From positions 46,380 to 68,446 of the forward strand of contig VHZZ01001137.1 in assembly GCA_009801015.1 (NCBI GenBank): DNA of 22,067 bases. The letters run 5' to 3'. Shown here one piece after another: positions 1 to 10,615 of the stretch. The position numbers and the translations under genes were made by a program. The stretch's first letter is position 1. Each line of letters opens with the position of its first letter. Under the pieces are notes generated by a model, which saw only the letters and a program-made list of their open reading frames with translations, was not told the DNA's origin and did not search any database. This stretch comes from Silene noctiflora. Lineage: Eukaryota; Streptophyta; Magnoliopsida; Caryophyllales; Caryophyllaceae.

Positions 1-377
1 ATACTAACCCTAGACTCCTCTCTCTTGAGAAATAGCTCAATACTTTCTACTCGAGCTCCATCATATTCCATTACACCCCAACAAACCGGGTTCGGTGACA
101 GTCACGGAGAGCTGCCGAGCTCCATAATCAATTCCCAAAGAGATACTTAATAAGAACATCCCTAATCAATAATTGAAACATCATAGAGTAAAACTTTGTA
201 GAGGCTTCCACTAATATTGTTTCAGATGTTCATTAGAATATATCTTTGCTTCATCAAGAATTATTTTTCAAATAGAGGGGCTAAAAATAATTCAAATATA
301 ACTCCCAAGTGAAATTATTTGGAAGCAACATATCAACCCACAATACTCCAATTTTCACATCTATTCTCAACCATCTT

Positions 378-511
378 GGGTAATTCGTAAACAACCTCTT
401 TGTGTTGCTAACACAAGGGTAAGGTTTTGTACCTCTGACATCTCCGACCCCACAATTTGCGAGAGCCATTGAGGCACTGGGCCACTGGGGTAATGTTGTT
501 GTTGTTGTATA
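378..511 (+). mobile_element. SINE copy with (TTG)n tail and 12-bp target duplication
   Basis: The sequence follows the 3' body of the common plant tRNA-related SINEs: AAACAACCTCTTTGTG, then AAGGGTAAGG, then CCGACCCCACAATTTGCG, then CACTGGGGTAATG and a (TTG)n tail at about 494-509. The copy is flanked by direct repeats CTCAACCATCTT at 366-377 and 512-523, which are the target-site duplication. At about 134 bp it lacks the usual tRNA-like head with A and B boxes, so it is 5'-truncated. Family assignment is from remembered consensus features only. Confidence 0.8.
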
Positions 512-1022
512 CTCAACCATCTTCCGGTGCTATGACTACTGTGATACAAGTTGTACCCTACTGAAAAAGAGGATCAATTTTTGCTTCAAAATATTCAAAA
601 TACAAATGCAGTTCACAGATAATATCTTAGTTCATATGAATTTTAACAAAACTTGATTAACAGCTGCAATCACAAAGTCAGCCTTTCTATTATCCGCAGG
701 CAGTATCTTAACCATTCAGAGAATCTTCAATTATAGCCTTGTAGGTCTGTTTCAGTAGTTTACTTCACTAAACCTTAATTTCCAGATAACGGAGCCACCA
801 CAGGTTCGAAAGTTTAAAAAGAACCTTTCTTTTCATCGGGATATACTATTAATTAAGGGATATAAAGGAGGTGAATGGGTGCTGCCTATGTACAAAAAAG
901 ACGGTACCCAAGTACAAAAAGACACTATGGAGGCGACTAACATAGTAACATATACAAAAAGTTTTGAACAATCTAACAGACCTACACATGAAAACATGAT
1001 AATGAAAGACCTCTCTGCTATT

Positions 1023-1130
1023 GCCACAACGCCATTACCCCAGTATCTCATAAGCTCTTAACTGTGGCGTATAAGGGGGTCGGATGTATGTAGTCATACC
1101 ACAATACTTGACATTTCTAATTAAGACTTG
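1023..1130 (-). mobile_element. Degraded SINE copy, same family
   Basis: Read on the minus strand this has CATCCGACCCCCTTATACG followed by GATACTGGGGTAATGGCGTT, matching the body and tail of the copy at 378-511. The TTG tail has decayed. The 5' limit near 1130 is uncertain because the sequence runs into the microsatellite that follows. No target duplication was found. Confidence 0.65.
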
Positions 1131-1136
1131 AAAGGG

Positions 1137-1164
1137 GACACACACACCCACACACACACACACC

Positions 1165-1233
<69 letters not shown>

Positions 1234-1245
1234 GGGGGGGGGGGG
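1137..1245. repeat. Compound microsatellite (CA)n-(GA)n-(G)13
   Basis: An interrupted CA/CCCA tract runs from about 1137 to 1220, followed by (GA)6 at 1221-1232 and thirteen G at 1233-1245. In the RSH1 transcript this is a C-run, a CU tract and a long GU tract, starting 11 nt below exon 19. The ORFs that cross this tract are low-complexity artefacts. Confidence 0.97.
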
Positions 1246-1256
1246 AGGGAGCTTAC

Positions 1257-4200
1257 ATCATATGTTATTATCTCCACGACTTCTGCATTGGCAAGTACGT
1301 GTGGTGGAGAAACAAGATTTCCGTTTACCTAGTAAAAAATAGCCCACTGATGATAAATTTTTTAACATTGTTGCTCAAGTTTAAATCATCTGAAAGGATA
1401 CCTTCGCAGCCACCATTCTGTTTCCAATTTCTGTGTGTATCATATATGCATAATCAACAACAGTTGCTCCCTTTGGTAGATTTTTTATCTGCCAGCCCAA
1501 CATACAAATTAGGTATTGCAACAAAGAAACAATTAAAAACAATTTGTTTAATATAGTTTAAATAATCTCGTATACATATAATTAGCACTTTATACCTCTC
1601 CACGTGGTGTAAATACAAAGACACGGCTACCTAGAAGATCACGAGTGATTACATCCACAAACTCCCTAGAACTCATGTTGCCAACAAATTCTTCTTGCCA
1701 TTCTCGGATTGCATTAAGCCAGCCAATCTAGAGCAATAAAGAAGACATCAATCACGCGATCGCAATAAACATTACAAAGGGTGGAGGTGGGTGCTTATAA
1801 TGAAAGTATTCTACGAAAAGGTACTGTAAAAACATCAAAATGAAGAATATAATCAATACCCTGAGAGCAACATTGTTGTTTTTAAAACAGGCTGATTTCC
1901 CTATTGAATATCTGGGCATCAAATGGGTAGCCATACCATCAGTCAACACCCTCCCACAATAGTGTGCCGCTATGCCTCTTTGAGCTATCAAATCCATTTC
2001 TTCTGTTCTTATCTAAAAATATGAAAGAATGTAAAAGAATAAAGGTAAATGAGTGTATCATGAGAACTGCAAGCGTTATAACAGCTAAGACCTTCAGTTC
2101 TCTAGACAAATATGAGAAACAAAGACCTTGCAAATGCAACCTAGAATTACAGACGGCAATGTCAATTTTGAGACAGAATTTACACGAGACAGATAAAGCA
2201 ATAAGCAGGCACACGTCAACAAGATATTGTGATGGACAACATCGAAAGTGATGCAAAAGACGTGTCCTGAAGAAAAGTGAAAGTTAGAGAGTAACCTGAA
2301 CTTCTAAACGGAACATGCTCTCGTAAAGAAATGGAATGACAGTTGTGTGCAGACTTTGGTAGCCATTAGGCTTTGGGGTGGCGATGTAATCTTTCACCTG
2401 TTTTATATGGAGATGAAGGAAGATTAACGATTGTGAGGACAAGGGAACTTCCAATGAATTTGATAAAGAGGCCCTATCATAAAGAGATCAAAAGACTCAC
2501 GGATCGAGGAATTGGAGTCCATATACTGTGGACAAGGCCAAGAGCATGATAGCATATCTGCATAATTTTTAGTAGTAAATACTAAATAAGTCGATGTGTC
2601 AGGCAAAGCTTTTTTACAACTGAGAGAAATGCTGATACTAACCTGTTCAGCACTGCATAAAGGGCCAATTCCAATGCAAGGTTTTGGCTTTACTATAACT
2701 CGGAGCTGAAAAAAGTAAGTAACCAGCAAGCTGTAGTTAGACGTAAACCGTTCCTTAAATTGATTTAGCAACCTGTATAGTGTATATAAGATAACAAAAA
2801 CAACCCTGCACACCTGAGCAATCTGGTTGACCTCACTAATTGAAACTTTTGCTTTAGTCACAGCTTTGTAGATGCTACATAAACAAAATATACAAGCTCA
2901 ATAAAACAATACAGACACGTGGGAAATGCATTAAAGAAAATCAGAGAAAAGAAAGTCACTTTCAATCATGCTCTATCAACATGCTGAATATAGCAACTAT
3001 AACTATGCTACATCTTTCATGCCGTTGGTTTCTTTACGATTTATCAAGTCATGACTGAAAATTTGAAATAATGGAATCGAACAAATGCTAATTACCCACA
3101 TGAATAGAAACAATTAGACATGAATAGTGATTCTGTAATCTTAAAGCTACTCAGCTATAATGGGAAAACCCTGAGGATCTGCCATACAACAATTTTTAGC
3201 TCTAGCACCATGAACACTATGGCAATTCTATTGAAATGTTTAAATGTCAAATGGAGCACACAAAATCAGAACAGACGAGCATTTCCATGAACCATTACCT
3301 CTCATCTAAGGCGAAATCATTTCCTCCACATAACATGCATCAATTATTTTGGTTCAACAACAAAATTAAACCAGTGCCGGTTCCCGCAAATTGCAGGGGA
3401 AGGGGGAGTCGGATGTAAGAGCCTTACCTCTATGTTAGCATCACAACTTGATAAAATAAAATAAAATAAAAACTCATCACTGAAATAAATTTTAGCACAA
3501 ATACATCTGTCTAATAGAAAACGTGTTGAAGTTTTGACACAACAGCAATTTCAGTACAGCAAAGACAAAGAAGGACCTGTATGGCTCCTTAGTTAGAGCA
3601 CGCACTTCAGTTCTGACAGTAACAAGTTCCAAGAATTGGTCCTCCTCAATTTTTCTCACCAAAATCTTGTTTGCCTGGAAAGAAGGAAAGTGTACTATGA
3701 AGTATGAACAATAAGAATGAAACAAGTCATAATTACAATGTATCCCTCAACTTCTCAAGTTCTCATGCAGCCTTCAGAATAATCATAACTTTTCAAGAGT
3801 TACAACTCCCAGCAGAATTCTAGCAAAAAAATAGATATTACTCCGTATGTATATTGTGTGAGTCGTCGAGTACCTCAAGGGAGGCTACACTGGTGCACCA
3901 AGAACAAAGTTATAGGTTACATTGTTTGTTTTGACAAGTTATAGAATAAGTTCTCCTGTCTACAGTAAGCAGCAGTAGAAATAATCACCTCATTCAGTTC
4001 CTTTTTGTGAACTTCATAAAGATCAGCAACCCTTTTAGTGATCTTCTCATAGTCCTGAGTATTTGTGTACATGAACGATAGATTCTCGAGTTCAGACTGC
4101 AGCACCAAGCAAGAAACAACCAAAATGCTCAGAACTTGTGATTCCATAGTAAAAGAGAAAGATAGTTAGTTAGATAGTGTATTTGAGAGAAGTAAGAACA

Positions 4201-7200
4201 GAAAACATCAGGCAAGCGCCAATATATCATGGCATATATGGAATAAACTAGGATCAATACATACAACACAGCTATGCTCAGAACTTGTGATTCCAAGGAG
4301 GCCCCTGGGTAAACACACAGAGTGTGTTACCAAATCATGCTCCGTTCGAAAAAGCAAAACAATCATGCATTTCATAATCCAGCACAGCTATGTACATCCG
4401 GATGTATGTGGATGCTACAGAAATATGATCTGTTTCCAATAACTACCTATCAGAATCCTGTAAAGCAAGACTGAAAAAATAATACTCTCCATTCATATCA
4501 ATTCCATACATTTGATTAAAATATACCTCACATATATTAGACAAACGTATGGAAATTCATTTGAACGGAGGGAGTATTTTTTAAATGGTATTGACCAGTA
4601 GCCTACAGAAATGGCCTTGTTGATAGCAAAATTTTCAACGATGCTAGAAAAAACGAAGCTCACACATTCATCTCATGACTTGTTTTACTAATTTCCCATT
4701 TCTTGATACATTCCTTTCTAAAGTCGACTATTATGCTGTGAGACTTGAATCGACAAAATGGACAGTGCTCATTAATAGTTAAATAGAGCCACATATACGA
4801 TAGAAAAATCAAGCTGAAAAACATTTACAAACAGAGACATGCTTCAGAACATCTTTAATTCGATAAAATCCCAATATATCATAAGACACCACTTCTACTC
4901 CACTCATAAGTTTTGAACGCAGAAAGAACCGTCGCAGATAACACGATGAATTGAACTTGTATGCATGAATATTTTACATATATTATCTGCAAAAAATGTC
5001 ATTCCTAGTAAGATAATCTCAAAACTCAAAGGGTAGCAACTATTGCACATAAAACTCAAGGGTAGCAACTATCGTGATTCACAGAAAAAGAACCAAGGAC
5101 AAACAGATGGCTGAAACAAAATGACACATATGGTATATAAGCACACAAATTTACCAGAGTTCTATAAGAATTTAACCTAGAATTTCAAGCGGGTAGGAAA
5201 CATTTTAATTGAGGTTTTGCCAAATTTCAAGGATGAAAAACTTGTATGCAAACTAGAGTCTTGCAAGCGATATATCCGAAATTACATACTCTTGTGAGAT
5301 TTGCATATAAAGTATTATAAACCTGCCTTGTAGTCTATTATTTGATGTGCAAAAGTCAAGACTAGGTGGTAGGTAACACAGAAAGACCAAACGAGGCTCT
5401 ACTGTAACAGTGAGTTCAATAAGTAGAGGCAAGATGATGCACATACCTTAATCTGGTACATTCCTAGCAGCTTTGCCAGAGGGGCAAACACCTGCAGCGT
5501 CTCCAGAGCTATACTTGCCTAAATGTAATAAAAACGATAGTGATTACAGAAAATACATGTAGAAAGTATCCAACCCACTAACCAAACTATCACATTACCT
5601 GCTTATGAGCAGGCATGTGTGAAAGTGTGCGCATATTGTGCAATCTATCGGCTAATTTGACAATAATGACGCGAACCTGAAGCAGAAGATTCAACTATTA
5701 GTTAATGAAATACATTTTAAAGTTAGAGCTACAAGTAAATGGTGTCTATCACCTCTTCGGTCATTGCCAGGAACATCTGTCTTAAATCATCAGCTTTGAC
5801 ATCACAACTGGTTTTATTCTTGTACTTCAATTTCCCCAGCTTTGATACCTGAATAAAGATGATCATACAAAAACTGAAGTAAGAGACAAATACATATTGA
5901 TACAGTAGCTTTGCATTTTTACCACAATCAAATATTGATTACAAGTCGCTGTGAACTGTTAAATGCACCTTCGTCTCCCCTTCTACAATACGACGAACAG
6001 TGGAACCAAAGTCCTTCTCAATTCTTTCAAAAGTAACAACATTTGTATCTTCAACTGTATCATGCAGTAATCCAGCCGCAATAGACTCCCAATCCAATTC
6101 CTAGGATCATAACCACAATCTATAAAACATGCCCGCAAAATAAAATTAGAAAAATTAAAATCTTGTGCCAGCTTACAAGTTCTCCTAGTATGCGTGCAAC
6201 TTCAACTGGATGTATGATGAAGGGCTCTCCACTCCGCCTCTTTTGACCGCTATGAGCATCAAAAGCTAGCTGTAGAAACCAACTATAGGACTTAAAACCA
6301 GCAATTCGCAATAAATTATTCGCCGGTGACCAAGGGAAGTAACTCATAACTGATACCTTGAGAGCTTTCTGAACCAGATTGAGCTCACCAACAGGCAGGT
6401 ACGAAATGGCAGGTAAAAGATCCTGAGAGCAATTAGGAAGTCGAACATAAAATATTTAGACCAAGCCTAATGACAGACATAATAAAAACAAAGACTGTTC
6501 AAAAAGGAAAAGAGAAGAAGTTACAATACACATATAGTCCTCTAACTGAAGGGAGATATCTCTATATTATAGACTACTTTCAAAGTGTATCCATGGAGTA
6601 GAATCTAAGTATGTCTGAAGTGAATTGGATTGTGAGCTCAGCATGGAAAAGGAGTGGCGAGCTGAAAATGAATTTGGGATGAGATACCAGATTGTGAGCG
6701 CGAGGAACTGTTGGCGCGCGTCCAGGACGGTTTTAGACGATAGATTTCTTTCCTTAGTTTAATTATCAGTTTTCTTATAATTAGGTGAAAAACTAGTTTC
6801 TTAAGCCTCGTAGGTTATTTCTAAGTTTCATAATTCTAGTAGGCTATCCCTTTAAGGAAGGCTTTATGCATTTTAGTTAGTATAAATACTAATCTCTCGT
6901 GTTATTATTTTTATAGATTTGAGTTACTTAATTAAGAATTCCTTTGAGAAGTTAACACTTGGAACAGTTGTTCAACTTCAAAACTCGGTTGAGTTTGCGC
7001 AAGAACAGGTGTTCTTGTTTTTCCTTTGGTCATTTATTTACGGTTGTTAATCAACTATCGTACTTATCCTTTGTTATTTGATTTTTCGCTGCAAAACTCA
7101 GATCCTTCTAGGGGATTCGCATCAATGCCAAACATGAATTCATATTTCCTCTTTCATTTCATGATGATCACTTCTTTGAGACAACACTTTTGGAAATTAA

Positions 7201-10200
7201 TAAGGAATGCGGATATGATGAGGGTCTCACCAGCAAAGTAGTGTTACTAACGAAAACAAACACAAAACAGTGGAATACGGAGGAATTCGAGAGAATTAGA
7301 GGGCGTACTAAAGCCTAATGTGGTGAAAGTATCAATTAAACCAATGCACAGGCATGAGGACGATGCACGCGTTTGGTCAACAAAACTGACACTTAGCAAC
7401 AGTGAGCAGTGATAAGCCTCTCCAAACAAGCTGATGACAAATACTTTTTTCTACTATGTTAGGAACTCTGCATCATCAGGTATTACTGAAAACAGGAAGT
7501 AAAGTGTATAATTGTCTATGGATATTAGGATATGCTTATAACTGGATTAAAGAAAAACAAACGAAAACCACATCTTTGTATCCAGAGGACCAAGAAGAAA
7601 CAGTTCTAAATAGCTTTAACAAATTCATAACCTTGCTCACTACTGATGCTCCAGACTACCAGATCCTCTTGTAAACAATGTTCCAGGAGCAAATACCAAT
7701 CCTGTGTTGAAATATAGAGAGACTATTTGGACTTATTCTCGGAATCTCCTTAAAGGTGTCAGAGTCAAGTAGGGTCAGGTCTGACAGATAATAAATCCCG
7801 TACATTGCAAGTCAGATTTCAGGTTAGACATGTTAATGACACAATTGAATTCATGCTTCAAATTTGGACCAACAAAAAAGGGTCAAATTAGACATCAACA
7901 AACAGCTCTACATATCATAAACACAGCATGACATAGAAAAAGTGTGTTTAGGGACTAACAAGTCACAATGTAATCATATCACCTCTATGGCTCTATCCCT
8001 CGACGAAGAAATGTTATCAGTAATATAAATTTGGTTTGTGTTTTATGCCTACCTCCCACAAATTTTCAGCCGAAATATCATCAAAAGAGCCAGAATCAGA
8101 AGATGAAGAACACTCGCATTTCCATCTTTTAGAACTACGACCTTGCAAGCTAAAACTAAAGCTCTGTACCAAATCCTTGAAGCAGAAATCCCCGCTCCAA
8201 TCACTGCCTCCATCCCTGTATCTCTGGTCAAAATAGCAAAACACATAGTCAGGAGCAGTGTAATATAACATTATATTGAATATTAAAGTTATTGCAGGAG
8301 GCCGCAAGCAAAAAAAACAGAAATGGATGAGAGTAAACAAAAAGTAACAAAAGTGCTAAACACGCATGATTCTGACAAGTAGAGATACGAAAAACTAAAG
8401 CCTTTTGTCAGCAATTTTCATATAACAGAACAAAATCAAGAAAAAATAGCCCCAAAAAAAATTCAGTCAGGAAGTAACCCACAGCTGGCTGAATAGTGGA
8501 CAACATTATCTCATACTTTCGTAAACAGAACTTAAAAGACAGAGCTCCAATCAGCAAAGAATGTTTGGTCTTTCATCACACTCCTGATGTTGTCTTCATG
8601 TATTACAAAATGCCACTGTCTAAATTTTCTACAAGTTGACAGGGCATTCATTAGATCTCCGTTTGAAATGGTCTCCTTATGGGTAGAAGATGGATGAGGT
8701 AAGGTCTTACTTTCGACATTGGATATCGTTCAATTGACAATTTGGAAGCTCGTACATCAGGTGTTTTTAGTTTCAAATATTTAATGGCATCTCTCACCAG
8801 ACCAATTCTATTAACTATGGATTGGTTATGAAATGCTTAAGGAAATCTAAATTTTCATCGAAAGTAAGTGGCTTTTGTCGGACTATGATCCTAGGTAGAA
8901 TAAACATTTATGACAATCTTTACAGGAGCATGCATTGTTGCATGCGTAGGAATAACTATATTTGGACAAGGAAGCATTCATTCCTCCACTGTGATGTTGC
9001 TCGTACTTTGTAATCGTTGATCGTATATGTGAAAAAGCAGTGAGGGTGTCTTGTTTCCATAGTAGATTTCTTAGCATTCAATTTCATGGCCTGGTTAGTA
9101 GAAAATAGGGCAAGCAATTATAGACACGCGTTCTGTTAGGATCTTTTCTAGCTTCTTTGTGAGCTATGTTACTCCGACACGACACTTCACTTAGCTGCCG
9201 TGTCGCCCCACCTACCTGTCCAACACCGACACGACACTTTGACACTTCGTTTTAGATCAAAAAATTGAAAAATTAACACAAAATGCACATGTCAGACACA
9301 ACACCCGTGTCGGAGAGCCGGGGTAACACAGATTGTGAGCCAAAGCAATGGGGCTTCTACGGATATCATTTGCCTTGACCAATAGCGATAATACGTAGCA
9401 AAAGAAGAAACAAATCCTTGCATGACTATATTACATTTTCAGCTCATATGAAAAATATATCCAATTCTCACAATGAAATCATCTCCCACCACATGTCAAA
9501 TTCTCCATAATACTACTACAAACTAAACCAATGTTCATCAACTATCTAACTAACTACAGCAACTACGCTTCTATATCCATTAAGCTTCCAAATTATAATT
9601 TAACATTTCAACTATCACTCCTAAAACATTTATTTCAAATATCAATTTCATTTTCGTCTTGCTCCAAACTAAACAAATGTTCATCAACCTTCTAGCTAAC
9701 TACCGGAAGCTACGCTTCTGTATCCATTAACCTTCCCAAATCTAGTATAACATTCCAAGTATTACTCCTAAAACATATACTTCAAATATCAATTTCATTT
9801 ACGTCGAACAACATATTTCACAATCAATTACTACAACAAAACATTCAAATTGAACCACAAAAATAACTAGCAATACCGCCATGCCATTTCCTAACATCAC
9901 GAATTCACAATCATTAACATCTCAAAATGTCATAAAACAAGGTCAATTACACCAGTTAATTCTCTGACCACTCGTTTTACTCGGAACTAAACAAATGTTC
10001 ATCAGCCTTTTAACTAATTTCCGGCAATTACGCTACCGTATCCATAAGCTTCCGAATTCTAGTATTCCCTATACGATTCCAGCTATTACTCCTAAAACAT
10101 CTATTTCGGCATTTTCATCAAACAACATTTTTCTCAGTCAATTACTACAACAAAACTTTCAAATTAAATCATATAGATAACTAACAATATAATTACACCA

Positions 10201-10615
10201 TTTCCTATCATTTCAATCGTTATCATCTTCTCAAATGTAATAAACAAGTTCACTTACATATCTGTACCGACTAATTCTCGACGATGAAGATGACAACGAA
10301 CACTGCGTAGTACTCGCCAAAGAACCAGTAAGAACCCTAGGCGCCTTCCACGCACAAGAAAACACGCTACAATCTCCTCCACCACCACCGCCGCCTCCTC
10401 GCCATGGTTTTAGCTTACAAACGCTCACACATTCAACCGAAACTACGCAAAATTTAACAATTCAACACAAATATCAATATATCATCATTCAATTACGAGA
10501 ATTACTACAAAATTCGCATAATCGACCAAAAAATCGAGTAAAACAAAAATACTAAGAAAATTGCGAAGAAGATGATTGGATTAGTACCTGAGAGAGTTGA
10601 TGGAGAAGACGCCAT
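1257..10615 (-). CDS. RSH1: Chloroplast RelA/SpoT homologue, RSH1 type (3' end beyond window)
   Basis: Controls the alarmone (p)ppGpp in plastids. Nineteen exons, rebuilt by protein similarity and GT-AG sites: 10588-10615, 10258-10442, 8053-8223, 6357-6422, 6177-6269, 5969-6100, 5753-5848, 5599-5676, 5447-5518, 3989-4096, 3577-3674, 2814-2874, 2643-2705, 2501-2557, 2296-2397, 1860-2012, 1596-1727, 1402-1488, 1257-1328. They give 618 codons without a stop. Residues 1-71 are Ser-rich with an eight-Gly run, like a transit peptide. The HD hydrolase domain keeps R161/R162, H170 (FIIHP), HDTVEDT (194-200) and D267/N271 (LADRLHNMR). The synthetase-like domain (about 355-475) has YIATPKPNGYQSLHTT and EVQIRTEEMD, but reads SEVNQIAQLRVIV where active enzymes have a D-x-x-A-x-R motif, so hydrolase-only activity is inferred, as known for plant RSH1. 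A TGS domain (about 550-616) ends at EVVEIITYD. The ATG was chosen because exon 1 (MASSPSTLS, phase 1) splices cleanly onto the conserved SVECV stretch, which has no ATG of its own. Family members are about 880 residues, so roughly 265 C-terminal residues lie off the left edge. Confidence 0.95.
3353..3452 (-). mobile_element. SINE fragment, same family, in the exon 11-12 intron
   Basis: On the minus strand it reads GGTAAGGCTCTTACATCCGA, then CCTGCAATTTGCGGGAACCG and GGCACTGGTTTAATTTTGTT, ending in a short TTG tail at about 3354-3363. The order of blocks equals that of the 378-511 copy. The upstream limit is approximate and no target duplication was recognised. The rest of this 702-bp intron (2875-3576) shows nothing else. 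Confidence 0.7.
4097..5446 (-). other. Large RSH1 intron between exons 9 and 10
   Basis: This 1,350-bp intron separates the coding sequence for GMYQIK from that for SELENL. Apart from the Stowaway element at 4485-4574 it holds two small duplications. A 22-bp identical direct repeat (ATGCTCAGAACTTGTGATTC plus CA) lies at 4125-4146 and 4274-4295. A 25-bp near-identical pair (AAAACTCAAAGGGTAGCAAC...) lies at 5021-5045 and 5051-5074. No coding signal is seen. Confidence 0.8.
4485..4574. mobile_element. Short Stowaway MITE (Tc1/mariner)
   Basis: The ends are CTCTCCATTCATATCAATTC on the left and, read inward from the right, CTCCCTCCGTTCAAATGAAT. Both continue into a shared CCATAC(A/G)TTTG block, so the 90-bp element is nearly all terminal inverted repeat. 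TA dinucleotides flank it at 4483-4484 and 4575-4576, as expected for Stowaway insertion. It has no coding capacity. Confidence 0.88.
6423..8052 (-). other. RSH1 intron between exons 3 and 4
   Basis: This 1,630-bp intron has no RSH1 coding sequence. About 6590-7125 looks like an LTR fossil (separate entry). The stretch 7240-8040 contains open frames of 60-72 codons with no recognisable protein similarity or splice logic, so I call it plain intron. Confidence 0.6.
6590..7125 (+). mobile_element. Possible solo LTR-like fossil
   Basis: A block whose layout resembles a plant retrotransposon LTR: a TATA-like TATAAATAC near 6892, followed by a leader-like stretch rich in TTGAG/CTTTG motifs, and ending near GGGGATTCGCATCA. 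No internal retroelement sequence, no clear target duplication and no partner LTR are visible, so both boundaries and the family are uncertain. If real, it is an old, single-LTR relic. Confidence 0.3.
9165..9332. mobile_element. Small MITE with 8-bp target duplication (hAT-like)
   Basis: The 168-bp element is bounded by perfect 8-bp direct repeats TTGTGAGC at 9157-9164 and 9333-9340. Inside, the ends are imperfect inverted repeats: TATGTTAC...TCCGACACGAC on the left and, read inward from the right, TCTGTGTTACCCC followed by TCCGACAC. The interior repeats the ACACGACAC/GTGTCG motif several times. An 8-bp duplication suggests the hAT superfamily; the end bases are not diagnostic. Confidence 0.75.
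9521..10257. repeat. Three diverged tandem copies abutting the exon 2 donor
   Basis: Copies start at about 9521, 9666 and 9985, each opening with ACTAAAC(A/C)AATGTTCATCA followed by CTA/TTTAACTAA, TACGCT and TATCCATTA. The first is about 145 bp; the second and third also share ATTACTACAACAAAAC and CCATTTCCTA blocks and are about 319 and 273 bp. The third runs up to the splice donor of RSH1 exon 2 at 10257. Confidence 0.75.

Larger units (their letters stand above)
1..1256 (-). other. RSH1 intron after exon 19, running off the left edge
   Basis: The donor GTAAGC is at 1251-1256 on the minus strand. No further RSH1 coding sequence (the expected alanine/serine-rich stretch after TYD, then the ACT domain) is visible down to base 1, so this intron is longer than 1.25 kb. 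It contains two SINE copies and a compound microsatellite, described separately. I see nothing else recognisable in 1-360 or 525-1020. Confidence 0.7.
8224..10257 (-). other. RSH1 intron between exons 2 and 3
   Basis: The longest complete intron of the gene (2,034 bp). It contains a MITE with an 8-bp duplication at 9165-9332 and three diverged tandem copies at 9521-10257, both described separately. The part 8224-9160 shows nothing recognisable except a perfect GCATGCA/TGCATGC palindrome near 8929. Confidence 0.75.

Noticed and set aside
1-280. Possible RSH1 exon 20 at the left edge
   Set aside because: No match on the minus strand to the sequence expected after TYD (SSKSAFQRHKQWLQHAKTRS-like), so the next exon must lie outside the window.
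1139-1245. CRISPR-like or minisatellite array
   Set aside because: Simple dinucleotide and mononucleotide repeats without spacers in a plant genome.
1128-1556. 142-codon plus-strand open frame rich in His-Thr and Gly
   Set aside because: It is a translation of the CA/GA microsatellite and then runs antisense across RSH1 exons 18 and 19.
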